A stretch of 64,000 nucleotides of DNA from Tamlana sp. I1 (GTDB taxonomy: Bacteria; Bacteroidota; Bacteroidia; Flavobacteriales; Flavobacteriaceae). Location: NCBI RefSeq assembly GCF_015355625.1, contig NZ_JACLAF010000015.1:61156-125155 (forward strand), in the 5' to 3' direction. Made by a program: the position numbers and the translations under genes. This document shows, in pieces, positions 35,835 through 45,102 of this stretch (positions are counted from its first letter, which is position 1; every line of letters begins with the position of its first letter). The notes beneath the pieces were generated by a model that saw only the letters and a list, made by a program, of their open reading frames with translations, made no database searches and was not told the DNA's origin.

Positions 35835-37756
35835 TTAAAGAATTTTAAGATGAGCATTTCAATAATCAATAACGCTAGTGCAAAAATAACAAACCATTTC
35901 CACAGGGCATTAATTTTTGTGTCACTTTTTATACTGTCGAAAATTTTAGTTACCGAATCGCTAACCATCACATTTTTTGAAGCAGAAAGATTGCGGTAAA
36001 CCAAATCACTTTCCGATCTATTGTAATTAAAACTCACATTTTTTAATGTTTCAATGCCATTCATAACAGAAAATGTACCTGCAGTTGAAGGTTCTTCCGA
36101 AGTATGAATCACCACCTTATTATTAAAATATTGTTGTCTCGGAATCAAATTAACGTCTTCATTAACTAGTGAAAGCACGGCGTCTTGCTGCATTTGTGTT
36201 TCCACTTCAAAGGTGTTTTCGCGACCTATGGTATAATAAATTTCAGGAATTTTAAAGCTCTGTTTTCCAATATTAAATAAGGTAGGGACAATAAGTGGCG
36301 AGTTTTTAAAACTTGAATTATCGCTATTTAAAGCTGCCGAAAACACAAAAACATGGTTAAGTTCTGCTAAAAACAGTTTACCATCTTCAAATTGTAAAGC
36401 TGCCGAAGCTTGATTTGAAGTTAATCCATAAAACTGATTCACTTTAGGGTACTGAAAGTTTTTAACCTGTTTTGTAAATACGCCGTTATTGTATAGGGGA
36501 TGACTGTAATTTATAGTGGTTATGCGTTTTTCGGCAGTAATTATGTTTGAAAACTGCGCGCCGTATGAATTTAAAAATAAATTATAAGCTGTTAATTGAA
36601 TGTTGTTTGAAGGTATGATAATAATAGTACCACCTTGCGCTGAAAATTGTTTTAAAGCTGAAATTAATGGGGTTGAAATGGCATCCAATTCATTTAAAAT
36701 AATAAGATGCTGTTTATCTATTAAGTTAAAATTTAACTGTTTTTCGGTGGTTGAAATGTAGTTGAAATCGGCTTCGGTATAAATGCGTTTTAAAAAACTA
36801 TCGTTCGCCGCATTTATAGAAAGCACATTAATTTTTGAAGCTTTATTCAAATTGAAAAACAAGCTATTATCAAATTGTAAACTGCTATCGTCCACACTTA
36901 TTTTACCATTTATAAGCTGATCTTTAGGTAATGTAAAGGTCGTTTGGTTGGTTTTATTAAGATTTACAGATGTTTTTGCGATAAGCTTATCGTCATTATA
37001 AAGTGATACCGGTAAATTTTCAACCGCAGTACCGCTATTTTTTAAAACTACGTTAAGCTCTAAATTATTGGCGTTTGTTTCAGAAATGTAAGCGCTATCA
37101 ATAGCAATATTGTTTTTGTTAACCGCTTCTAATTTCACTAAATGTAAACGGGTTAGCGAATCTGGTTCAATATTAAAATCGCTTTGGTCTTGCTGAAAAT
37201 CTGAAATAAAAACAAGATTTTTTAAAATCCCTTTTTTATTATTGAATAAGGTTTTACTTTTTAATAAAGCCGCTTCGGCAGTTAAACTATTTGAAGCATA
37301 GTCTAATTTTAGCAACTCGTTTTTAATCGCACTAATATTTGTGTTTTTAAAAACGTGATTATTAGTAACTATCGATATGTTTTCATCATTAGGAACATTG
37401 GAAATAATATCCTGAACGGCTCTTTTTAATAATTCTCCTTGATTCCCTTTAGCTTGCATACTAAAGGAGTTATCTAAATAAATAACGGTTTCTTTTTCGG
37501 TTTTAAAACTGTCTAAATTAGAAGTATAAGGTTGTGCAAAAGCAAAAACTAAAGCCGCTAGAAGCAATAATCGAGTAAGTAAAACAAGCCATTTTTTTAT
37601 TTGCGAACTTTTTCTAGTTTGTAAAGTGGCTTCTTTTAAAAAAGCAACGTTGGTAAAGGCTTCACGTTTAAATTTACGTAACTGAAATAAGTGAACAATA
37701 ATAGGAATAAGCAGTAAAAATAAGGCGTAAAGAAGTTCTGGATGTTTAAACTGCAT
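35831..37756 (-). CDS. BatA-type membrane protein with vWA-like domain
   Basis: A 641-residue inner membrane protein. It opens with the BatA N-terminal double-membrane domain (QFKHPELLYALFLLLIPIIVHLFQ, then KKWLVLLTRLLLLAALVFAFAQP). A von Willebrand A-like region follows with the MIDAS-type DNSFSMQAKGNQG, and a last membrane helix lies at the end (WFVIFALALLIIEMLIL). In other Bacteroidota, BatA-type proteins relate to aerotolerance operons, but the rest of that operon is not here. Its stop overlaps the start of the dihydroorotase-like gene. It is the first gene of the operon and has a well-formed promoter. Confidence 0.88.
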   Translation of the reverse strand: MQFKHPELLYALFLLLIPIIVHLFQLRKFKREAFTNVAFLKEATLQTRKSSQIKKWLVLLTRLLLLAALVFAFAQPYTSNLDSFKTEKETVIYLDNSFSMQAKGNQGELLKRAVQDIISNVPNDENISIVTNNHVFKNTNISAIKNELLKLDYASNSLTAEAALLKSKTLFNNKKGILKNLVFISDFQQDQSDFNIEPDSLTRLHLVKLEAVNKNNIAIDSAYISETNANNLELNVVLKNSGTAVENLPVSLYNDDKLIAKTSVNLNKTNQTTFTLPKDQLINGKISVDDSSLQFDNSLFFNLNKASKINVLSINAANDSFLKRIYTEADFNYISTTEKQLNFNLIDKQHLIILNELDAISTPLISALKQFSAQGGTIIIIPSNNIQLTAYNLFLNSYGAQFSNIITAEKRITTINYSHPLYNNGVFTKQVKNFQYPKVNQFYGLTSNQASAALQFEDGKLFLAELNHVFVFSAALNSDNSSFKNSPLIVPTLFNIGKQSFKIPEIYYTIGRENTFEVETQMQQDAVLSLVNEDVNLIPRQQYFNNKVVIHTSEEPSTAGTFSVMNGIETLKNVSFNYNRSESDLVYRNLSASKNVMVSDSVTKIFDSIKSDTKINALWKWFVIFALALLIIEMLILKFFK

Positions 37757-37773
37757 AGCTTAATTAGATTAGT

Positions 37774-37803
37774 CAAACCTACATAATTTTTCGGCATTAA
37801 CAA
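37774..37803 (-). promoter_or_regulatory. Bacteroidota-type promoter for the BatA/dihydroorotase operon
   Basis: On the minus strand TTG (37801-37803), a 19 base spacer, then TAGGTTTG (37774-37781), 18 bases before the ATG. All parts match the consensus. The -33 box overlaps the end of the glycosyltransferase gene. Confidence 0.8.
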
Positions 37804-38819
37804 AAGAAAACATAATCTTCAATCGGTTTTAAATGCAAGTGATTCATATATTCTAAAATACCTTGCTGTTCTTCTTTATTGGCAACGGTAATAATGCTTT
37901 GTGGGTTTTCAATGTGCTGTAAATATTGAAACGGTTTTAAAACAGTACCATAAATGTCTTTACCAATTTTTTTAGGATTATCGCAAATCCATTCAAAAGG
38001 CATATTCAATTTTTTAAGGGTTTTTGCAATGGTTTTTCCTTTATTTCCTGCGCCCCAAACCACTAACGTTTTATTGGTTTGATAATCGAGTTCTAGAAAA
38101 TAGTGCAGTTTTAAATCTATAAAATGATTTTCAGCATAGTGCACATGAGTTCTAGAAGTGCGGTGGCTGTAATCACGCCAATCGTGTAAAATGTCGCAGC
38201 AAGGAATGCATTTAAAATTGTGTTTGTAAAACCTGAATGCTAGGTCGTAATCTTCAGGATAGCGGTTGGGGTTAAAAGCATCGCAGGCTATTAAATCCTC
38301 GCGATGTACCATCCAACAGGGCGAAGGAATAACACATTCTTTATAGATTTCAGAATAATTTGCGCCTTTTTCAGTTAGGTTATTCAGCCAAACTTCATAG
38401 CTTTTGTAACCCGCTTTTATACCTTCTTCAGCAAAATAATGAACTAAACCCACCGCGATATGCTGTTTTCCGTAGGTTAATAAATTATTTGCTAAAACTT
38501 CAAGTTTGTTGGGACGCATCACATCATCGCTGTCCATACGTGTAATAAAGTCCCCTTTGCTTTGTGAAAAAGCCAATTTTAAAGCATCAATAATTCCACT
38601 TCCAGAATTTTTTAATAGTTTAATTCTGCTATCTTTGTGAGTAAAATCGTTAACAATAGCATGGCTTTTATCTGTTGAATGATCATCAATAATGATTAAT
38701 TCCCAATTAGAATAGCTTTGTTGTAATATGGAATTTAAACAATCCGGTAAATAAGTTTCGGTGTTTTTAAAAGGAATTAAAATGCTTACAAGCGGTTTTT
38801 GCATATGCGAATTTAACAA
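37797..38819 (-). CDS. Family 2 glycosyltransferase with a C-terminal Rossmann-like domain
   Basis: A 340-residue protein. The N-terminal half (residues 8-230) is a GT-A fold family 2 glycosyltransferase: VSILIPFKNTETYLPDCLNS, LIIIDDHSTDKS, and the metal-binding TRMDSDDVM. The last about 90 residues (from near 245) carry a second fold, LVVWGAGNKGKTIAKTLKKL, a glycine-rich nucleotide-binding pattern followed by CDNPKKIGKDIYG. This resembles the small Rossmann domains seen in sugar-modifying enzymes. Sugar and acceptor are unknown. It is monocistronic and divergent from the M61 peptidase. Confidence 0.9.
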   Translation of the reverse strand: MLNSHMQKPLVSILIPFKNTETYLPDCLNSILQQSYSNWELIIIDDHSTDKSHAIVNDFTHKDSRIKLLKNSGSGIIDALKLAFSQSKGDFITRMDSDDVMRPNKLEVLANNLLTYGKQHIAVGLVHYFAEEGIKAGYKSYEVWLNNLTEKGANYSEIYKECVIPSPCWMVHREDLIACDAFNPNRYPEDYDLAFRFYKHNFKCIPCCDILHDWRDYSHRTSRTHVHYAENHFIDLKLHYFLELDYQTNKTLVVWGAGNKGKTIAKTLKKLNMPFEWICDNPKKIGKDIYGTVLKPFQYLQHIENPQSIITVANKEEQQGILEYMNHLHLKPIEDYVFFC

Positions 38820-38888
38820 AACCTTAGGTAATGGGCGTCGTACATAATAGTATTTTGCAGCTCAATTTTTTAACAAAAATCAAAATTA

Positions 38889-40781
38889 ATGAATAACAGA
38901 ATTTTAGCCGTTTTATTTACGGGCTTATTGGTTGCCAGTTGTGGTACCACAAAAACATCGCAAAATGATTTGGCTGTAAATACGCCAATTGAAACCGTGG
39001 TAGATTTAGTTCATGTCGATAACGATCGTGTTCCTGTAACTATTGATCCAGGACGTTTTACGGTTGATAAGGTTACTTACCGACTTCCAAAAGTTGTTCA
39101 AGGCACCTATGCCATAAGCAATTTTGGAAAATACATCGATGCCATTAAAGCTTATGATTATAAAGGTAATGAAATGCCAGTTCACAATGTAGATACGAAT
39201 ACGTGGACGATTTCTAACGCTAAAAATCTTGATAAAATAACCTATTTGGTAAATGATACTTTCGATCAGGAACTCGTGGGAGGTATTGGAAATGATACGC
39301 CTTTTTCACCTTCGGGAACCAATATAGAGCCGAATAATTTCGTGTTGAATTTACATGGTTTTATAGGGTATTTCGATTCTTTAAAAAACAATCAATACAA
39401 GGTGGATATTACGAGTCCGTCTAACTTTGTGCATGCATCTGCGTTAAAAGCATCAGGTTCTAAAACCAGTGCCGATGGAAAAACGACTACCACAAGTTAT
39501 TTGGCACAAACCTATTTTGATATTACCGATAATCCAATGATGTACGGCGATTTGGATGTTGAAACCTTTCAAGTTGGCGATATTAAAATCGTTTTAAGTG
39601 TTTATTCTCCAAATAAAAAACATTCGGCAAAATCGCTTAAAGAAACGGTTTTTAAAATGATGGAAGCTCAAAAGGCGTATTTAGGTGATATAAATTCAAC
39701 TTCTCAATACGATATTTTCTTGTATTTATCTGAAGGAAAAGAAGATTCGGCAAAAGGATTTGGAGCTTTAGAACACCATACTTCAACGGTTGTTGTTTTT
39801 TCTGAAAACATGTCTGAAGAAGCTTTAGCCGATAGTATGATTGATGTGGTTTCGCATGAGTTTTTTCATATTGTAACGCCTTTAAGTGTGCATTCTGAAG
39901 ATGTTCAGTATTTCGATTATAACAACCCAACGTTTTCAAAGCATTTATGGATGTATGAAGGGGTTACCGAATATTTCGCAACTTTATTTCAAGTGAATCA
40001 AGGTTTGGTTGATGAAGCTAGTTTTTACAATTCGATTATGGAAAAAATCAGTTATTCAAAACGTATGAATGATGCGATGAGTTTTACCATAATGAGTGAA
40101 AATGTGATTAAAGAGCCTTACAAAGATCAATATTTAAACGTGTATCAAAAAGGTGCTTTAATAGGTATGTGTATTGATATTTTAATGCGCGAAGAAAGTA
40201 ACGGGCATCGCGGAATTTTATCGCTAATGAAAGAATTATCGAATAAATATGGGAAGCACAAACCTTTTGAAGATGATAAATTAATTGATGAAATTGTGGC
40301 GATGACTTATCCTTCATTGGGTGATTTTTTCGAAATGCACGTTGTGGGTGATATCCCAATTGATTACAACGAATTTTTCGCAAAAGTGGGCTTAGAAATT
40401 GGTGAAGGTAAAGTGGAAACCAACTATATTTTAATGGATGGAGCGCCAATTGTTAGCGGCGATCCGCAATTAGGCGTTATCTTTTTTACAGATCAAGTTT
40501 CAGAAAATAGCTTTTGGGCAGAACAAGGTGCTAAACCAGACGATATAATTAGAAGCGTAAACGGCAAGGAAATAACCATGCAAAATGCAAACGAGGTATT
40601 AGAGTCTATTTATAATTGGAAACCTGGTCAAGCTATTGAAGTTGTTTTAATACGTGATGGAAAAGCCATTAACATTAAAACAAAAGTAACTAAAACTTAC
40701 ACCATGGGACTTGGCATTATTGAAAAGCCAGACGCAACCGATGCGCAAAAAGCATTACGTGAAGCATGGTTAAAAGGTTAG
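38889..40781 (+). CDS. M61-family peptidase (glycyl aminopeptidase-like lipoprotein)
   Basis: A 630-residue lipoprotein peptidase. A lipobox (LLVASC) directs export. The zinc motif HEFFH is at 323-327, and the third ligand is probably in WMYEGVTEYFATL. A C-terminal PDZ-like domain (about 520-600) carries DIIRSVNGKEITMQNANEVLESI. M61 proteases usually cleave glycine- or alanine-rich peptides. The lipid anchor would place it at an envelope membrane, probably facing the periplasm. The gene is alone, and the lipocalin-like gene follows after a short gap with its own promoter box. Confidence 0.93.
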   Translation: MNNRILAVLFTGLLVASCGTTKTSQNDLAVNTPIETVVDLVHVDNDRVPVTIDPGRFTVDKVTYRLPKVVQGTYAISNFGKYIDAIKAYDYKGNEMPVHNVDTNTWTISNAKNLDKITYLVNDTFDQELVGGIGNDTPFSPSGTNIEPNNFVLNLHGFIGYFDSLKNNQYKVDITSPSNFVHASALKASGSKTSADGKTTTTSYLAQTYFDITDNPMMYGDLDVETFQVGDIKIVLSVYSPNKKHSAKSLKETVFKMMEAQKAYLGDINSTSQYDIFLYLSEGKEDSAKGFGALEHHTSTVVVFSENMSEEALADSMIDVVSHEFFHIVTPLSVHSEDVQYFDYNNPTFSKHLWMYEGVTEYFATLFQVNQGLVDEASFYNSIMEKISYSKRMNDAMSFTIMSENVIKEPYKDQYLNVYQKGALIGMCIDILMREESNGHRGILSLMKELSNKYGKHKPFEDDKLIDEIVAMTYPSLGDFFEMHVVGDIPIDYNEFFAKVGLEIGEGKVETNYILMDGAPIVSGDPQLGVIFFTDQVSENSFWAEQGAKPDDIIRSVNGKEITMQNANEVLESIYNWKPGQAIEVVLIRDGKAINIKTKVTKTYTMGLGIIEKPDATDAQKALREAWLKG

Positions 40782-40805
40782 GAGTTTGCTTTTGATTTAA
40801 ATACC

Positions 40806-40813
40806 TACATTTG
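40806..40813 (+). promoter_or_regulatory. -7 promoter box (TACATTTG) for the lipocalin-like lipoprotein
   Basis: Exact TAnnTTTG match 22 bases before the ATG at 40835. It shows the upstream TTG at 40811 is not the start codon. Confidence 0.5.
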
Positions 40814-40834
40814 CTCCCCAAATCGATAATAACC

Positions 40835-41356
40835 ATGAAAACAATTAAAATGAACAAAAAACAATTTGCACTAATTTTTTTAACCACAATAACATTATTG
40901 GCTTGTAGCAGCGATGATAATAATAAAACGCCTGATGTACAAGACAGTATTATTGGAAAATGGAAACTTGTAAGTATATCTTATGATGGAGAATTAGAAG
41001 AAGCTACTGTGTGTGAAAGTAAATCGATTATCGAATTTAATAGTGATAATACTTATAAGGATGTTGCGGCCAAAGAATCTGATATTTCAGATGATTGCGC
41101 TTATGATGGATTTGGAGTAACCGGCACATTTACGTTAACTAATGGTATATTAACAAGAACTGCGACAGAAGTTGTAATTGTTCCTGATGAACTTGATAAC
41201 CCCGATTGGATTGAAGGAGCTAAAGGTGAGTATGATCCAGAAACTGTTTCTTTTGAAAATGGCAGATTAAGCTTGACAGAGACTTTTGAAGAAGAAAAAA
41301 TTTCTACTTATAAGTATACTTACGAAAAAACGACAGATGAATTCTTCTCAGAATAG
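40835..41356 (+). CDS. Lipocalin-like lipoprotein
   Basis: A 173-residue lipoprotein. Signal with lipobox (FLTTITLLAC followed by SSDD). The mature part opens IIGKWKLVSISYDGE, the W-containing first strand of lipocalin-like/DUF4923-type beta-barrels, and has short strands such as CESKSIIEFNSDNTYK and VTGTFTLTNGILTRT. Many Bacteroidota carry such lipoproteins with unknown ligands. Start: the -7 box overlaps an upstream TTG, so the ATG at 40835 is preferred, though MNKKQF at 40850 is also possible. Confidence 0.85.
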   Translation: MKTIKMNKKQFALIFLTTITLLACSSDDNNKTPDVQDSIIGKWKLVSISYDGELEEATVCESKSIIEFNSDNTYKDVAAKESDISDDCAYDGFGVTGTFTLTNGILTRTATEVVIVPDELDNPDWIEGAKGEYDPETVSFENGRLSLTETFEEEKISTYKYTYEKTTDEFFSE

Positions 41357-41431
41357 TAATCAGAATTTAGTATAACTATTTTTCAGATACTTTATTGAAG
41401 GTCTGAAAGTGTTATAAAATGTATAAGTTTA

Positions 41432-41472
41432 AAAACGATTGATGCTTGAAAATATCAGTCGTTTTTTTATTT
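41432..41472 (+). terminator. Terminator after the lipocalin-like gene
   Basis: 12 bp stem, 41432-41443 against 41454-41465, one G-T mismatch, 10 base loop, then a T-rich run. The S10 peptidase gene ends just beyond on the other strand. Confidence 0.75.
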
Positions 41473-41498
41473 TTATGATAGCGCTAAAATACTTACTT

Positions 41499-42995
41499 CT
41501 ATTTCCTCATATATTTAGCAGCTTTTCCGTTGCTAGAAGCATTTTTTATAAACTCTCGAATATCATCATTCGCAGAAATTAAATCATCTTTTCTTAGGTA
41601 CATCATATGGCCACTTCTATAACCTTTGTATGTAAAACGGTCTTTCATTTTTCCGCTAGGGTCTATTTGCCACATCGTATATTTAGCCCCAAAATATGTG
41701 GTGGCGCCATCGTAATACCCCGATTGGATTAGTACTTTTAAATATGGGTTTTCGGCCATGGCTTGTCTTAATCCTTCTCTTGTATGGTCGTTTCGTCTGT
41801 CCCAAGGGTGCACATCGCCAAACATATTATATTTAATATCGGTGTTAAATTTTAAATGTTCTTTAATGTAATAATTAATGGCGGGCGTAAAGGAATGCGA
41901 CCATGATGAAATTTCTGCATTATAATCGGGGCTTGTGCCTGCTTCTGTTTTATCGATGCCCAAATATCTAGAATCTAAACGGCCAATAGTTTGTCCTGTT
42001 TTATCTTGTAATAAGGCTTTCCAGAAATAACTATTCGATACTTCTAGATTATTTTGTAAAATGGCCTTTTCGGTTAAACCGGAATAATAAGCCACTTTTT
42101 TTGCAACGTCTTGTTTTTCACTTTCAGAAATAAAACCACCTTTAGCAAGGGCAGGCATTAACGTATTAATGGCATAGTTTTCGGCTTCTGGTAAGATATC
42201 TAATAAATCTTTTTGTTGAAGAGCAGGGGTTAAGGCCTTGTGATACCAAGCAGTAGCCGTAAAATAAGGCAAGTTTAAAGCTGAATATATGGGCTGATTG
42301 GTATTGTATAATTTATAATCGGCTGGCGATACCAAAATCACACCATTTAAATACATCCACTGTTTAGATTGTAATTCGTTGGCTAAGCCCATAACGCGTG
42401 TGCCTCCATAACTTTCGCCAATAATATATTTAGGCGATTCCCATCGGTTTTTTCTAGATACAAACGTGTTAATCCATTCGGCGAGGTATTTAATGTCTGC
42501 ATTAATACCAAAAAATGTTTCGCGTTCTGGTAGTTTTCCTTCTTTATTGGCTATCATTCTGGAATAGCCTGTGTTTACGGGGTTTACATATACAATATCG
42601 GCAATGTCTAGAATAGAATTCGGATTATCCTTTACACCATAAGGTTGCATAGGGTAACCTTCATCGTCAATATTTAAAACTTTTGGACCTGTGTAAGCAA
42701 TATGCATCCAAACTGATGCAGAACCTGGACCGCCGTTAAATGAAATCACTAAAGGTCGTTCGGCTTTATTTTTTACATTATTTCGTTCGTAATAGGTATA
42801 ATATAGGGTCGCAATTGGGTCGCCTTCTTGATTCCAAACGGGTTGGGTTCCTGTCGTGGCCGTGTAGTTGATAGCTGTGTTTTTAATGGTTGTACTATGT
42901 GTGGTAACCACCATAGTATCGGTTGGAATTTTTCGAGATTGAGAAAAAAGTGAAAGACTAAAAACGGTGAAAAATAGAGAAATATATAATTTCAT
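41499..42995 (-). CDS. Serine carboxypeptidase (peptidase S10 family)
   Basis: A 498-residue secreted peptidase. Signal peptide (LYISLFFTVFSLSLFSQ). The S10 family signature lies in RPLVISFNGGPGSASVWMHI (near 80-100) and the nucleophile S195 in GESYGGTR. The catalytic histidine is likely in YRSGHMMYLRK near the C-terminus. It probably removes C-terminal residues from peptides in the periplasm or outside the cell. Transcribed alone; convergent with the lipocalin-like gene. Confidence 0.93.
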   Translation of the reverse strand: MKLYISLFFTVFSLSLFSQSRKIPTDTMVVTTHSTTIKNTAINYTATTGTQPVWNQEGDPIATLYYTYYERNNVKNKAERPLVISFNGGPGSASVWMHIAYTGPKVLNIDDEGYPMQPYGVKDNPNSILDIADIVYVNPVNTGYSRMIANKEGKLPERETFFGINADIKYLAEWINTFVSRKNRWESPKYIIGESYGGTRVMGLANELQSKQWMYLNGVILVSPADYKLYNTNQPIYSALNLPYFTATAWYHKALTPALQQKDLLDILPEAENYAINTLMPALAKGGFISESEKQDVAKKVAYYSGLTEKAILQNNLEVSNSYFWKALLQDKTGQTIGRLDSRYLGIDKTEAGTSPDYNAEISSWSHSFTPAINYYIKEHLKFNTDIKYNMFGDVHPWDRRNDHTREGLRQAMAENPYLKVLIQSGYYDGATTYFGAKYTMWQIDPSGKMKDRFTYKGYRSGHMMYLRKDDLISANDDIREFIKNASSNGKAAKYMRK

Positions 42996-43037
42996 AAGGC
43001 AGTGTGTATTTGCGAATAAAGATACGAAAAACAGTTG

Positions 43038-43802
43038 TTAGAACCCTTCAAAAACACCCAATCCAAAAAGGGCGAAGTCATATTTAACGGGGTCTTTGGG
43101 GTCTAGGTTTCTTAAAGCGGTGTCTAATTCGGTTAAAGCTTTGGCATCATTTTGTTTACGTTTTAATAAACCCAGTTTTCTAGCCACGTTTCCTGAATGT
43201 ACATCTAACGGACAAGATAGTTTTGAAGCTGGAATGGTTTTCCAAATGCCAAAATCTACCCCTGCTTGATCTTTCCTTACCAACCAACGCAGCATCATAT
43301 TAATCCGTTTCGCCGCCGAACCTTTATTTGGGTCGCCAACATGTTTTAATGTTCGGGAAGGATGATTTATGGAAAAAAATGTCTTTTTAAATTCGTGAAT
43401 GGCAGGTTGCATGCTGGTTTCGGAAGTGTAGTTGTTAAAAACGGCCTCTAAACCATTATGATTTACATAGATGTTTTTTAAAGCTGTTATAAAATATTTT
43501 AAATCTTCAGCATTAAAAGTACGGTGCACAAAACCATCAAAAGTATCTAGGTCGCTTGCTTTATGATTTATAACAAAATCGTAAGGCGAATTTCCTAACA
43601 GTTCCATCATGCTATCAGCATTTTTTATAATCATTTTTCGGTTTCCCCAAGCAATGGTGGCTGTTAAAAAAGAGGCAATTTCAATATCTTCTTTGATTGA
43701 TAAGCGATGCGGAATTTGAATAGGGTCACTATCAATAAAATTAGGATTGTTATATTCAATAACTTTAGCGTCTAAAAATTCTTTTAATTCGGCAGTATTC
43801 AA
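43038..43802 (-). CDS. TIGR02757 family protein
   Basis: A 254-residue cytoplasmic protein matching the TIGR02757 (DUF2400) pattern: LDAKVIEYNNPNFIDSDPIQ, IASFLTATIAWGNRKMIIK, MMLRWLVRKDQAGVDFGIWK, and LDVHSGNVARKLGLLKRKQ. The last two elements recall helix-hairpin-helix-like DNA glycosylase folds; the function is not established. A minus-strand TATTTTTG at 43833-43840 is a candidate -7 box. Confidence 0.9.
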   Translation of the reverse strand: MNTAELKEFLDAKVIEYNNPNFIDSDPIQIPHRLSIKEDIEIASFLTATIAWGNRKMIIKNADSMMELLGNSPYDFVINHKASDLDTFDGFVHRTFNAEDLKYFITALKNIYVNHNGLEAVFNNYTSETSMQPAIHEFKKTFFSINHPSRTLKHVGDPNKGSAAKRINMMLRWLVRKDQAGVDFGIWKTIPASKLSCPLDVHSGNVARKLGLLKRKQNDAKALTELDTALRNLDPKDPVKYDFALFGLGVFEGF

Positions 43803-43832
43803 GATGTAAATTTTGATGGTGTTTTAAGACTT

Positions 43833-43840
43833 CAAAAATA
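43833..43840 (-). promoter_or_regulatory. -7 promoter box for the TIGR02757 gene
   Basis: TATTTTTG on the minus strand, 31 bases before the start codon. No -33 box seen. Confidence 0.35.
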
Positions 43841-43992
43841 CCATTTATTATGCTAATGGTTTTAAGCTTTCAATCTTTACTGTTATATTAGATAATAGTT
43901 GAAAAGCGTTAAATCATCGACGAAGTGCATGTTTTTGTCGAAAAAGTAATAAATCAATCCTAAAATTGAACTAAAATTCGACCAAATAGCGT

Positions 43993-44000
43993 TATTTTTG
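43993..44000 (+). promoter_or_regulatory. -7 promoter box (TATTTTTG) for the lipoprotein gene at 44026
   Basis: Exact TAnnTTTG match 25 bases before the ATG. A TTG at 43966-43968 is 24 bases upstream, slightly farther than usual. Confidence 0.5.
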
Positions 44001-44025
44001 AAACGAAAAAATAAACATATAAATT

Positions 44026-44835
44026 ATGAAAAAATTAATCATTCCAGTTTTAGCACTTTTTTTTATAGGATGCGATGATGCAAAAGATGCTGTAACAGAA
44101 GCCATCGAGCCTACAGAAACGATTGAAGCTATTCAAGAATACGCCTTGGTTAATCAAATATTCCAAGATATTGGAAATAATAATGGTGATGCCATTTTAC
44201 AAGCTGAAGGTTCTTCATCAGCAAAAATAGCAGCGACTAAAAATAGTCCTGAAATTTCGGTTACACCTATGGATTTAACTACATTTCCTAAAACAATAAC
44301 GGTTGATTTTAAAGAAGGAACAGTAGGTAAAGACGGGGTTACCAGAGAAGGCATTGTAACTATTGTTTCAACAGATTGGTACGGTGTAGAAGGAAGCACA
44401 CATACAGCTACTTTTGATGGTTTTTATCACAATGGGTATAAAGTTGAAGGGACTCAAGTTGTTGAGAATTTAGGTGAAAATGAAGATGGGTTTTTAGAAT
44501 ATAGCGTAGATATTGAAAATGGAAAAATAACTGCTGAAAATGATGCTGCTATTGAATACACCGAAAATTCAACTAGAACTTGGATTTCTGGAGCTGATAC
44601 GCCTCTAAATATTTGGGATGACGAATATTTATTAGACGGAACACAGTCTGGAGTTAGCTCAAACGATATTGAATATGAATTAACGGTTGAAGAGTCTTTA
44701 CATTTTGTATTGTTGCCAAGAGCAGTAAAATCAGGTGTTCTTAAGCTTGATGTTGGTGTGTTTAATAATATTAAATTAGACTATTCAGCAAAAACTATAA
44801 CGATTTTAGGAGTTACATATCCTTTAGAAAAATAA
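44026..44835 (+). CDS. Secreted lipoprotein of unknown function
   Basis: A 269-residue lipoprotein with a short signal and lipobox (LALFFIGC then DDAKDAV). The mature protein is acidic and rich in beta-strand pattern, with no motif I recognise: VDFKEGTVGKDGVTREGIV, HTATFDGFYHNGYKVEGTQ, and a final KLDYSAKTITILGVTYPL. Anchored in an envelope membrane, orientation unknown. It has its own promoter box and terminator, so it is a single unit. Confidence 0.8.
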   Translation: MKKLIIPVLALFFIGCDDAKDAVTEAIEPTETIEAIQEYALVNQIFQDIGNNNGDAILQAEGSSSAKIAATKNSPEISVTPMDLTTFPKTITVDFKEGTVGKDGVTREGIVTIVSTDWYGVEGSTHTATFDGFYHNGYKVEGTQVVENLGENEDGFLEYSVDIENGKITAENDAAIEYTENSTRTWISGADTPLNIWDDEYLLDGTQSGVSSNDIEYELTVEESLHFVLLPRAVKSGVLKLDVGVFNNIKLDYSAKTITILGVTYPLEK

Positions 44836-44900
44836 TTTTTGGTTTTTGAAATCTTAAAACATTTCAATAATCACTTAGATTAAAATCTAATCATTTAGAA

Positions 44901-44937
44901 TTCCCCGAGGCCAACGCTTCGGGGTTTCTTTTTTTTA
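44901..44937 (+). terminator. Terminator after the lipoprotein gene
   Basis: GC-rich stem CCCCGA (44903-44908) against TCGGGG (44919-44924), followed by a T-rich run. Confidence 0.82.
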
Positions 44938-45102
44938 GCCCTTTCCTGTGAATATACTAGTTGTATAACTAATTGGTTGATATTTGTGTTGACTAGTTTT
45001 TCTGTCTATGTGCTGCTAGAATAGGCTTGTTTATTTCAGATGGTAAGTTTTAAAAAATTATTTGTTTAATAATAAAGCTTAAATTCGTGACTTATATTTT
45101 TA

